A DNA stretch of 64,000 nucleotides from Pseudodesulfovibrio sp. S3 (lineage in GTDB: Bacteria > Desulfobacterota > Desulfovibrionia > Desulfovibrionales > Desulfovibrionaceae). Where the stretch lies: NCBI RefSeq assembly GCF_004025585.1, contig NZ_QTZO01000015.1:1-64000 (forward strand), written 5' to 3'. The notes beneath the pieces are model-generated. The model was not told where the DNA came from, searched no databases, and was given only the letters and a program-made list of their open reading frames with translations. Below are positions 8,883-17,673 of the stretch, piece by piece. Position numbers and translations under genes: made by a program. Position 1 is the first letter of the stretch. Every line of letters begins with the position of its first letter.

Positions 8883-9488
8883 TCAGCGGGGAACGTAGGC
8901 ATCCAGGGAGCGGATCTTGGTTCTGTGCTGTTTCCGTCCCGCACGGTCACTCTTGGACATATAGCATTGGTACTCTTCGTCCATGAGGGTTTTCTGGGTC
9001 ATCTTGATGGATACGCCGGGCCGGATATCCTGATCCCGGCTCCACATGAGCACCAGGGAAATCTCTTCATTCTTGTCGTTCTTGAACAGCCACTCCCAGG
9101 CAATGACGTTCTTGAAGGCGTCCCCCAGATACCTGTCCGGCTTGCCGAACAAGGTCAAATACTTGGAGTGCAGCTTGTCGAAGAGTTCCTGATCCATCTC
9201 GTAAAATTTGAGCTTGATGCGCACCAGCTTGCCCGGAGCCTTGCAGTTGCCGAAGGTCAGGCTGCCGCCGCGGACGCCGGCCATGGACTCTCCCTTGAGC
9301 AGCGCCTCAGTCAAAAAAGGGTCATCCGACACGGGTATGGCCTTGTCCAGATCGCACAGGTTCGCATACTCTTTGACATCAGCCCCAAGGGTAAACCCCG
9401 CGAGACTCTTGGGAAAACCGTCTGCGGCAAAGACCGAGGTCGCGAAAAACAGCACCAGGAAAAGAACCACCATACGCACTTTCATCAT
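8883..9488 (-). CDS. Secreted hypothetical protein
   Basis: The product is 201 residues with a clear Sec signal peptide (KVRMVVLFLVLFFATSVFA, cleavage after AFA near residue 22). The mature part has two cysteines that might pair (LCDL and GNCK) and a WEW motif, and ends with a basic tail. No known domain is recognised. It is the first gene of the operon with the 309-residue and PqqD-like proteins; GGAAG lies upstream. An in-frame ATG three bases later could equally be the start. Confidence 0.8.
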   Translation of the reverse strand: MMKVRMVVLFLVLFFATSVFAADGFPKSLAGFTLGADVKEYANLCDLDKAIPVSDDPFLTEALLKGESMAGVRGGSLTFGNCKAPGKLVRIKLKFYEMDQELFDKLHSKYLTLFGKPDRYLGDAFKNVIAWEWLFKNDKNEEISLVLMWSRDQDIRPGVSIKMTQKTLMDEEYQCYMSKSDRAGRKQHRTKIRSLDAYVPR

Positions 9489-9520
9489 GTCTTCACTTCC
9501 ATCTTTTCATATTTATGACT

Positions 9521-9537
9521 TGTCCACCCTGTGGACA
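9521..9537. repeat. Short palindrome shared with the left repeat block
   Basis: TGTCCAC-CCT-GTGGACA is a 7-bp stem with a three-base loop in the divergent spacer between the secreted-protein gene and the phosphatase gene. Its inner 15 nt is the reverse complement of the hairpin tip in the repeat at 845-1083. It could be an operator or a fragment of the repeat. Confidence 0.4.
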
Positions 9538-9604
9538 CTGCCCTATGATTAAACGAGATTCCGCCACTTGGCAAAGGGATACGCAACGTAGAGGGAAGGA
9601 CGGA

Positions 9605-11182
9605 ATGCATATGAAATCGACCATGCCCGCATGGCGACCGCTGGCCTATTATATACTCGCCGTGGCAGGCGGGACCATCTACGGCGGCCAGGTCTGACCG
9701 CTCATGGTGCAGCTCCCGGTCTGGGAGCTCGGACTGATCATCCTCATTCCCTTGGCCATGGCGTTCGGGGGGCACGCCTTTCTTCAGCGCAAATGGGTGG
9801 ACGCGGCGCCGCCCATGGACCAGCCCACCTTCCAATTCAGGTTGGAACTGACACTGTTCACCGCTTCCGGGCTGCTCTCCGCATTGATACTCCTTTTTGG
9901 CTACCGCTATCCACTCTTTGAAAGCGGCCTGAAGCTGGTGCTCGGCATCTTTACGGTGGGATTATTCGCCGGACTGGACATGGCCCTGAAACGTGAACGG
10001 ATGATCATCCAAAAAGCCCAGGCAGGACAGGCAACCTATCTCCTGCCCAAGGAAACGACCCCCCTTACCCGCAAATTTTCCGTCCTGGCCTCCCTGATCC
10101 TGCTCCTGATCACGTCCATCATCCTTCTGGTCATCATCAGGGATGTGAACTGGCTGGCTGAACAGGCCCCGGACTTTGCCGCCATAGACATGCTCGGTCG
10201 CTCGGTGTTGACGGAAATCCTCTTTGTCATGGGCTTCCTGCTGGTCATGGTCATGAACCTGATCTTTGCCTATACCAAAAACCTGCGCATTCTTTTCGAC
10301 ATCCAGACCCGGATTCTGGAAAACGTGTCCAGAGGAGACCTGTCCCGGCGCGTGCCGGTAACCACTTCCGACGAGATGGGCGTCATCGCCGGGCACACCA
10401 ACATCATGATCAGCACCCTGCGGGAAGGAATGCGTATGCGCGAAGGACTGCTCATCGCCCAGGAAGTGCAGCAGCATTTTCTGCCCCGCCATCCGCCCGA
10501 GATGCCGGGCCTGGACATTGCCGGAACAAGCCTCTTCTCCGACGAGACGGGCGGCGATTTCTACGATTTCATCCAATGCGAGGCCGACAGTTGCGGCCAG
10601 TTGGCCATCGCCGTGGGCGACGTGTCCGGGCACGGCATCGGCGCCGCCCTGCTCATGACCGCCGGCCGTGCCGTCATCCGGCAGAATGCGGCCACCCCCG
10701 GATCGGCCACCGAAAACATCCGCCGGGCCAACAAACACCTGACCCGCGACATCGGCGACACGGGCCGGTTCATGACCCTGTTCTTCATGGTCGTGGACCC
10801 CGTAAACGTGCAGGCCACCTGGGTCAATGCGGGCCACCTGCCGCCCCAGTTCTACGACCCGGAAACGGACCGGTTCAGCGAACTCAAGGGCGAAGACATC
10901 CCCTTGGGCGTGGAGGCCGAATGGCATTACCACGAGCAGATCATGGATCTGCCCGGCCCAGGCCAAATCCTGCTCATCTCCACGGACGGGCTGTGGGAGG
11001 AACACAACCCCAATGGGGAGATGTTCGGCCGGGACCGCATCAGGGCGATCCTGCGGAACCACGCGAAAGAAAGCGCACAGGACATCCTGAAAAGCCTTTG
11101 TGACGCCGTCCGTGAATTCTCCGGCTCCGGCAGGCGGGAAGACGATCTGACTATTGTGGTGGTCAAGGGCGTGGAGCGGTGA
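9605..11182 (+). CDS. Membrane SpoIIE-type PP2C phosphatase with in-frame UGA
   Basis: Read through, the frame gives 525 residues. Codon 31 (9695-9697) is TGA, in the first membrane segment between GGTIYGGQV and PLMVQLPVWE. A strong ribosome site (GGAAGGA) and hydrophobic coding sequence precede it, while no good site precedes the next ATG at 9704, which would give a 492-residue product. Downstream come several more membrane segments, a HAMP-like linker (RILENVSRGDLSRRVP), and a PP2C/SpoIIE domain with GGDFYDF, VGDVSGHGIGAALLM and DGLWE metal-site motifs. Such enzymes dephosphorylate anti-sigma-factor antagonists. The UGA could be selenocysteine, a nonsense change of a Trp codon, or a sequence error; see the hairpin entry. 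Confidence 0.8.
9695..9732 (+). promoter_or_regulatory. Candidate bacterial SECIS element after in-frame UGA
   Basis: The in-frame TGA at 9695-9697 is followed by a perfect 7-bp stem, AGCTCCC (9711-9717) with GGGAGCT (9723-9729), closing a five-base loop GGTCT. The loop starts 20 nt after the UGA. The E. coli fdhF SECIS, from memory, also has GGUCU in its loop about 18 nt after the UGA, though with a bulged U that is absent here. The hairpin fits the general bacterial SECIS pattern. Chance is possible, since the stem also encodes ordinary residues. Confidence 0.35.
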
Positions 11183-11336
11183 CCCATCCCGGCAAGCACA
11201 CAAGGACGTTCCATCCAACCGACATTTCGGTTATTTTTGCACACTCATTCCTATTTATCATTGTCAGAGTCACGGGTTAAGCATATTGTCGGGAGAATGT
11301 AGTAATTCAGCGCCCTATCAACTATTCAGGATGTCC

Positions 11337-11996
11337 ATGACCCAACCAGAACGACTCATTTCGCTTCCGTTTTCGAAGTCGCTCGAGATCAGTTTCAAGA
11401 GCCTCAAGGTCCGGTTTTCCCGGTCCATGATCACCGTGTCCAGCCTGATGCTGGCCGTGTCGTTCCTGAGTTTCGTCCTGGTGAATCTGAACATCGCCGA
11501 AGGACTGCTCGTCCACGGCGGTCCGGATGCGGCCCGGGCCCTGTCCCAGGCAGGTTATGACGTGGACCTGGCACAGGGGATCGTGGCCATGTCCGCCAAG
11601 GAGCGCTGGATCGTCATCCTCTCCCTGCTCGTCTGCACCGTAGGCATCATCAACGCCCAACTCATGTCCGTGACCGAACGTTTTTCCGAAATCGGGGTCA
11701 TGAAATGCCTGGGCGCCCTGGACTCCATGATCTTGCGCCTGTTCCTCCTGGAAGCGGCCATGCAAGGACTTCTCGGTGCGACCGTAGGCGCGTTTATCGG
11801 CTGTTTATTCTCTCTGCTGACCGGCGGCATACGCTTCGGCTTCGCCACCCTGGGAGACCTCTCCCTGCTCTCCATGTTCGGTTCCGTGGGGCTGGCCACC
11901 CTCGGCGGATGCTGCCTGAGCCTGCTCGGCGTCCTGTATCCGGCCTGGCTCGCGGCGCGCATGGAACCGATCAATGCCATCCGGGCAGAACATTAA
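11337..11996 (+). CDS. Minimal FtsX-family ABC transporter permease
   Basis: The product is 219 residues. An amphipathic start (KSLEISFKSLKVRFSR) leads into a first membrane helix, a short loop of only ~50 residues, then three further helices with the FtsX signature ERFSEIGVMKCLGA and a terminal YPAWLAARMEPINAIRAE. The large periplasmic MacB-type domain is absent, so this is a stripped permease. It overlaps no gene but sits 10 nt before the LolD-type ATPase and is the first gene of the six-gene run. ATG at 11337 is chosen because AGGA is five bases upstream; an ATG at 11331 lies on top of the site. Confidence 0.88.
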   Translation: MTQPERLISLPFSKSLEISFKSLKVRFSRSMITVSSLMLAVSFLSFVLVNLNIAEGLLVHGGPDAARALSQAGYDVDLAQGIVAMSAKERWIVILSLLVCTVGIINAQLMSVTERFSEIGVMKCLGALDSMILRLFLLEAAMQGLLGATVGAFIGCLFSLLTGGIRFGFATLGDLSLLSMFGSVGLATLGGCCLSLLGVLYPAWLAARMEPINAIRAEH

Positions 11997-12006
11997 GGAT
12001 AATTCC

Positions 12007-12771
12007 ATGACAGATGAAAAACGAACCATTGTCCGCGTCATCGGCGTGAAAAAGACCTTCACCATGGGCAAGGTGGAACTCCAGGCCCTCAAGGGCGTGG
12101 ACCTGGAAATTTTTGCCGGGGAATACATCTCCATCATGGGCCCTTCCGGCTCGGGGAAATCCACCCTGTTCAACATGATCGGCGGTCTGGACAAGCCCAC
12201 CGAAGGCAAGGTCTTCATCGACGAGGTGGACATTTCCCAACTGGACGCCTTCGAGTTGGCCTGGCTCCGCAACCGCAAGATCGGCTACATCTTTCAGACC
12301 TTCAACCTCATCCCGGTCATGACCGCCCTGGAAAACGTGACCCTGCCCATGACCTTTGCCGGCATGAACGCAGACGATGCCCAGGACAAGGGCATCGAAC
12401 TGCTCAAACTGGTCGGACTGGGCGAGCGTCACCAGCACAAGCCCCTGGAACTGTCCGGCGGCCAGCAGCAGCGCGTGGCCGTGGCCCGATCCCTGGCCAA
12501 CGACCCGGCCATTGTCCTGGCCGACGAGCCAACCGGGAACCTGGACCTGTCCACGGGCGAGGAAATCATCGAACTGTTGCAGATGCTCTCCCGGGATCGC
12601 GGCGTGACCGTCATCTCCGCCACCCACGACTACAAGATGCTCAACGTATCAGACCGGGTGGTCTGGGTGCGCGACGGCCAGGTGGACCGGGTGGAGAAAC
12701 GCGAAGAGCTGGACATCACCATCGGCGGCATAGGGGAAAAGCTCACCGGCCGCAAAGAGGCCGGAGCGTAA
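12007..12771 (+). CDS. LolD/MacB-type ABC transporter ATPase
   Basis: The product is 254 residues, usual size for the family. It has Walker A GPSGSGKST, the Q-loop in GYIFQTFNLIP, signature LSGGQQQRVAVARSLA, Walker B IVLADEPTGNLD and the switch His in SATHDYKM. Family members drive mechanotransmission permeases that extract lipoproteins, export peptides or activate envelope hydrolases. It is the only ATPase in the operon and probably serves both FtsX permeases on either side. AAGGA lies seven bases before the ATG. Confidence 0.95.
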   Translation: MTDEKRTIVRVIGVKKTFTMGKVELQALKGVDLEIFAGEYISIMGPSGSGKSTLFNMIGGLDKPTEGKVFIDEVDISQLDAFELAWLRNRKIGYIFQTFNLIPVMTALENVTLPMTFAGMNADDAQDKGIELLKLVGLGERHQHKPLELSGGQQQRVAVARSLANDPAIVLADEPTGNLDLSTGEEIIELLQMLSRDRGVTVISATHDYKMLNVSDRVVWVRDGQVDRVEKREELDITIGGIGEKLTGRKEAGA

Positions 12772-12774
12772 CCC

Positions 12775-15700
12775 ATGGTCCGGCGCGGGTTGCACATACT
12801 GTTTTTCATCGCCCTGACCCTGGCGATGACCGCCCCGGCCCTTGCGGACGGGAAAGACTTCCTGCATATGCTCAGCCAGATCGCCGACCGTTCGCCCGGC
12901 AGCCCCGGCGCGGCCAAGGCTGCGGACATGGTGGAAATCGAATTCAAGGCCCTGTTCCCGAACAGCGTCACCGGACGGCAGAGCTTTCACCTCCCCGTTC
13001 CCGTCAGGCACGGGGCGCAGTTGATCCTGGCCGGTTCCGGCCGGACCGAGAATCTCCGGCAACTCCGGGCCAATGCCCTGTCCCCCGGTGCCGTGGCCCC
13101 GCCCGGCATCAACGGACCGCTCATCTACGTAGGCCAGGGCCGGGTGGCCGATTTCAACAATCTTTCCGTGGAAGGATCCGTGGTCCTGATGGACATGGAT
13201 TCCGGCAAGAACTGGAACAACGCGGCCATGCTCGGCGCACGCGGCCTGATCTTCGTCGGCGCGGGCGGCGACGGCGGCCTGGCTCCCAGGCCCCGGTTCG
13301 AAACCAAATTCGAGCTGACCCCGGTGGACTTTCCCATTTTCTGGATCTCCCGCGAACGGGCCAAAGCCCTGTTCGGCTCAGGACTCATCCAAATGGGACC
13401 GCACAAACTGGGCGAAGCCCGGCTGACCTCCACGGGTGCCTGGCGCAACGTACGCGGCGAAAACATATACTGCCGCATCCCCGGAACCGATCCCGAACTG
13501 TCGGGGCAGACCGTCATCCTCGAAGCTTTCTACGATTCAACCGCCCTGGTGGACGGGGACTCTCCGGGCGCAGACGAGGGCGCTTCCATCGCCACCCTCA
13601 TGGACGTGGCCAAACATCTTTCCGAAAACCCGCCGAAACGGTCGGTGCTGTTGCTGGCCACCGCAGGAAAATCCTCGGCTCAGGCCGGCATGCGGGAGTT
13701 CACCTGGGCTTTGGTCAGCAAAGGCAAGCGGCTCAAGGAACGCAAGACCGAACTGGAGAAACTGGTCCTGAATACCGGGCAAACCCTGGATCTCCTGCGG
13801 TCGCCCGAGCCGCTCGACCAGAAGAAACTGGACAACGCCGACACCCAGACCCTGCTCAGGAAGGCACTCAAGTCCGTGGTTCGCAACCGTGAGGACGACA
13901 TTACCGGGGAACTGATGCGCCTTCGGCTCATGGTTCAGCAGGATGCAGCCGAATCCGAAGAGGCAAAGACGGAACGAGCCGAACGGATCAAGCAACTGGC
14001 CGCAAAACGCATGAAACTGAAACGGCTGAACTGGGTCAACTCCACGGTTGACGACTTCCCCCTCCCGGACAGGGAACGATCCTTCTTGAGCGGATTCTTC
14101 CCGACTGCAATTAAGGACCAGACAGCCATTCTCGAAGATGCCACCGGCCAGCTCAAGGACTTAAGCTCCGCCAAAAAACTGCGCGACACCCTGGGCGAGA
14201 CCTCCATCGCGGCCCACGTCTCCCTCTATCTTTCCAGTCACGGTTCAGGGCTGGGAGGATTCGACCAGGGGTGGCTCATCGACCTCAAGCCCGACGTCAA
14301 CCGGACCGCTTTTTTCCGCCCTCTGGATACGGTCATGAAAGACGCTGTTGCCAAGCTGAGTGACGTTGCCCCCGGCACGGCCAGCCTGTTCAGGGACACC
14401 CTCAGGCCCGGCAAGCGCGCATGGCAGAGCTACCTGCCGGACAGACCCGAACTGGGCGGCGAACCCATGGCCCTGGCCGGACTGCCCGGCTTCACCCTGG
14501 CCACGGTGCACGATGTCCGACCGGTCTGGGGAACGCCTTACGACCGGCTGCAACGGGTGGACTTCAACTTCCTGGACAAACAGACCAAGCTGGCCACGAC
14601 CCTGATCGAAGCGCTGGCCAATGATCCCATCTCGGATGCGGGCGAGCGCGGCCAGAACAATTTCGTGACCGTGGAAGGCCGCGCCAACCTCCTGCGCAAG
14701 GGCGAGATATTCCCGGATCGGCCCGGCACCGGCCTGGTGGTCCTGGCCTTCCAATGGCAGACCCGCAATTACGGCATGGTGGACTCTCTGGGCCATTTCC
14801 GCATTCCGGGACTGGCCAGCAAAAAAATCAGCTACCACAAGGCCGTGATCGAGGCTTTCAAATTCAATGAAGAAACCGGCCTGGCCGACTGGGCCATCGA
14901 CAAGCCCAAAACAGGCAAGGACGCCTACCGCATCAAGCTCAACCGGGCCGTGCAGGCCACGGATCTGATCCTCTTCTCCTGCACCCAGACCACCCTGTTC
15001 GACATGTTCGACCCGAGGACCTTCAAGTACCTCTACCGGCCCACGCTCATCGACGGGCGCACCGAAGCCCCGCCCGTGAGCTACTGGTACAGCCGCCTGG
15101 ACACCCGCAAATCCACTCTGGGCACCCTTTTTCTGGAACCGGACACGCCCATCAAGCTGACCCTGTCCGACACGGTGCTGGACAAGAAGGTCCTGCTCCT
15201 GAACGCGGACAAGAAACATCCTCAGGGACTGGGGTACATTGCCCGTCAGTGGCCGGTCATCCCCATGACCGAATTCCAGGCCGCCAGGGACATGTGGATG
15301 CTGCTCGGCCCGCGCATCGACAACCTTGAAGGGAAAGGCATCGTCAACGACCGCATCCGGCTCCTGCGCAGACTGGGCGACCAAGACCTGGCCAAGGCCA
15401 TCCATTTCAAAGAGACCAGGCAGTGGGACAAATTCGTGGAATCGTCCCGCGCATCCCTGTCCAGGGCAAGCCGGGTCTACAACGATGTGGACAAGACCCA
15501 AAAGGACGTCCTCTTCGGCGTGCTCTTCTACGTGGCCCTGTTCGTGCCGTTCGCCTACTGCATGGAGCGCCTTTTCTTTTCCTTTGTCGACATCAAGAAA
15601 CGCATCAGCGCCTTCCTCGGCTTCCTCGGCCTGATCATCGGCGTGATCTACACGGTGCACCCCGCCTTCCAGCTGACCTATTCGCCCCTGGTGGTCATCC

Positions 15701-17673
15701 TGGCCTTCTTCATCCTGGCCCTGTCACTGCTGGTGTCGATGATCATCTTCTTCCGCTTCGAGCGCGAGATGGTCGAGCTGCAAAAGCGCAGCTCCCACGT
15801 CAAGCTGACAGGCATCAGTCCCATGGCCGCCTTCAGCGCGGCCTTCGTGCTCGGCGTGGGCAACCTGAAACGGCGGCCAGTGCGGACCTTCCTGACCTTT
15901 GCCACATTGGTCATCCTGACCTTCACCATCATGAACTTCACCACGGTCAAGTCCGTACGCCAGGCAGGGTGGGCCAACTTCAGCGACCACGCCTCCTACC
16001 AGGGGCTGATGATCAAATACTTCAACTGGCAGGACATTCCCGAGGAAGCCCTGTCCGTGGTCAGAAACAGTTTTTCCGGCACGGGCACGGTGGCCCCGCG
16101 CGTCTGGTACGACACCGGATTCACTTCGGACAAATCCCGCGCCCCGCTCATCCCGGTGGCCCTTGGCGACAAAAAGGCCCAGGGACGCGGCATGATCGGC
16201 CTCTCCTACCTGGAACCGCAGGTCAGCGGACTGGATCGCATCCTGATCAAGGGACGCTGGTTCAAGGAGGGCGAGCGCCATGCCATCCTGCTGCCCCGGC
16301 GCATGGCCGAGCAGATCGGCGTGGACCTGGACGACCCCGAACGCAGCACGGTCATGTTGTGGGGACTCAAGGTGCCGGTGATCGGCATATTTGACGACGA
16401 CGGGCTGCGCGACTCCCCGGACCTCGACGGGGAACCGATCACCCCCATCATTTTCCCCAACCAGGCGGCCACGCAACTTTCCGAGGTGGAGGCCGAGGCC
16501 ATCGAAAACGGCGAAGACGTGGTCTCCACCGAGTCCCGTTACCAGCACATCCCCGGCTATGAAACCGTGATCATCCCGGCCGAGACCCTGCTCTCCATCG
16601 GGGCAGGCAGGCTCAAGGGCATCGCAGTCAAGCCGGACGTGGGACACAGGGTGGGCGACGATCTGGGCGACCGGTTCGGCATGCTCCTCTTCAAGGGAGG
16701 CCCGGACGGCACGTCCCTGTACTATGCCTCGGATGCGGTCAACTATTCAGGCATGGCCAACATTCTGATACCGCTTTGCATCTCCATCCTCATTGTACTC
16801 AACACCATGATCGGTTCGGTCTATGAACGCAAACCCGAGATCGCGGTCTACACCTCGGTGGGGCTGGCCCCGCCCCATGTAGCCTTTCTGTTCATTGCCG
16901 AGGCCCTCGCCTTTGCGGTCATTTCCGTAGTGGTCGGCTACCTCCTGGCCCAAACTTCCAGCACCTTCCTGGCCGGGACGCCGCTGTGGGCCGGCATGAC
17001 CGCCAACTACTCTTCCACCGCAGGCGTAGCCGCCATGATTCTGGTCATCGGCGTCGTCCTGATCTCGGCCATCTATCCGGCCAAGGTGGCGGCCAACATC
17101 GCCATCCCGGACGTTAACAAGTCCTGGACCATGCCCAAGGCCCAAGGCGACGAACTGACCGTGATCCTTCCCTTCCTCATCAAGATGAAGGAAATGACTT
17201 CCGCCGGAGGGTTCCTGCACCAATACTACATGGCTCACCACGATGTTTCCCATGGCGACTTCTGCACCGATGACATGCAGTGCAACTTCCTGGACCTGGA
17301 GCAACTCGAAAACAAGGCCGAACTTCTCAGCGGCGTGAACCAGGACATTCCTCTGCCCGACGAATTGTGCTTCTCCATGGACCTGCGCGTCTGGCTGGCT
17401 CCCTTCGATTTCGGGGTACGGCAAAAGGTCAAGCTCGTATTCTGCCCTTCGGATATCTACCGAGGGTTCCGGCAGATCAAGGTCATTCTGCGCCGGGAAG
17501 CTGGCGAACTCAAGGCGTGGGAAAACCTGAACAAAAACTTTCTCAACGACCTGCGCAAGCAACTGCTGGTCTGGCGTTCCCTGGATGACGATGCAGTGCA
17601 CAAGTATCATCGGGACATGAACGAAACCATGGAAAAACAACTGGGCCCCATCCCCGAGGAAGGTGCGGCATGA
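12775..17673 (+). CDS. M28-pseudopeptidase/FtsX permease fusion
   Basis: The product is 1632 residues. A signal peptide (1-24) is followed by a PA-like region (about 100-165) and an M28 aminopeptidase-like region (about 229-315). Its metal-site motifs are altered: FYDS at 252-255 where family members have HYDS, ADEGAS at 266-271 instead of ADDxAS, and TAGKSSAQAG in place of the EE-containing strand, so it is probably catalytically dead. A long linker with a coiled stretch follows. Membrane helices occur at about 911-930, 945-995, 1035-1060, 1325-1395 and 1420-1443, with an FtsX core (NLKRRPVRTFLTFATL; ERKPEIAVYTSVGLAP). A ~170-residue cytoplasmic tail ends it. It starts three bases after the ATPase stop and overlaps the next gene by ATGA. 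Confidence 0.9.
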   Translation: MVRRGLHILFFIALTLAMTAPALADGKDFLHMLSQIADRSPGSPGAAKAADMVEIEFKALFPNSVTGRQSFHLPVPVRHGAQLILAGSGRTENLRQLRANALSPGAVAPPGINGPLIYVGQGRVADFNNLSVEGSVVLMDMDSGKNWNNAAMLGARGLIFVGAGGDGGLAPRPRFETKFELTPVDFPIFWISRERAKALFGSGLIQMGPHKLGEARLTSTGAWRNVRGENIYCRIPGTDPELSGQTVILEAFYDSTALVDGDSPGADEGASIATLMDVAKHLSENPPKRSVLLLATAGKSSAQAGMREFTWALVSKGKRLKERKTELEKLVLNTGQTLDLLRSPEPLDQKKLDNADTQTLLRKALKSVVRNREDDITGELMRLRLMVQQDAAESEEAKTERAERIKQLAAKRMKLKRLNWVNSTVDDFPLPDRERSFLSGFFPTAIKDQTAILEDATGQLKDLSSAKKLRDTLGETSIAAHVSLYLSSHGSGLGGFDQGWLIDLKPDVNRTAFFRPLDTVMKDAVAKLSDVAPGTASLFRDTLRPGKRAWQSYLPDRPELGGEPMALAGLPGFTLATVHDVRPVWGTPYDRLQRVDFNFLDKQTKLATTLIEALANDPISDAGERGQNNFVTVEGRANLLRKGEIFPDRPGTGLVVLAFQWQTRNYGMVDSLGHFRIPGLASKKISYHKAVIEAFKFNEETGLADWAIDKPKTGKDAYRIKLNRAVQATDLILFSCTQTTLFDMFDPRTFKYLYRPTLIDGRTEAPPVSYWYSRLDTRKSTLGTLFLEPDTPIKLTLSDTVLDKKVLLLNADKKHPQGLGYIARQWPVIPMTEFQAARDMWMLLGPRIDNLEGKGIVNDRIRLLRRLGDQDLAKAIHFKETRQWDKFVESSRASLSRASRVYNDVDKTQKDVLFGVLFYVALFVPFAYCMERLFFSFVDIKKRISAFLGFLGLIIGVIYTVHPAFQLTYSPLVVILAFFILALSLLVSMIIFFRFEREMVELQKRSSHVKLTGISPMAAFSAAFVLGVGNLKRRPVRTFLTFATLVILTFTIMNFTTVKSVRQAGWANFSDHASYQGLMIKYFNWQDIPEEALSVVRNSFSGTGTVAPRVWYDTGFTSDKSRAPLIPVALGDKKAQGRGMIGLSYLEPQVSGLDRILIKGRWFKEGERHAILLPRRMAEQIGVDLDDPERSTVMLWGLKVPVIGIFDDDGLRDSPDLDGEPITPIIFPNQAATQLSEVEAEAIENGEDVVSTESRYQHIPGYETVIIPAETLLSIGAGRLKGIAVKPDVGHRVGDDLGDRFGMLLFKGGPDGTSLYYASDAVNYSGMANILIPLCISILIVLNTMIGSVYERKPEIAVYTSVGLAPPHVAFLFIAEALAFAVISVVVGYLLAQTSSTFLAGTPLWAGMTANYSSTAGVAAMILVIGVVLISAIYPAKVAANIAIPDVNKSWTMPKAQGDELTVILPFLIKMKEMTSAGGFLHQYYMAHHDVSHGDFCTDDMQCNFLDLEQLENKAELLSGVNQDIPLPDELCFSMDLRVWLAPFDFGVRQKVKLVFCPSDIYRGFRQIKVILRREAGELKAWENLNKNFLNDLRKQLLVWRSLDDDAVHKYHRDMNETMEKQLGPIPEEGAA

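Noticed and set aside
9704-11182. Phosphatase starting at ATG 9704 as a complete gene
   Set aside because: It has no good ribosome site, lacks the first membrane segment, and leaves the well-formed upstream in-frame codons unexplained; kept only as an alternative.
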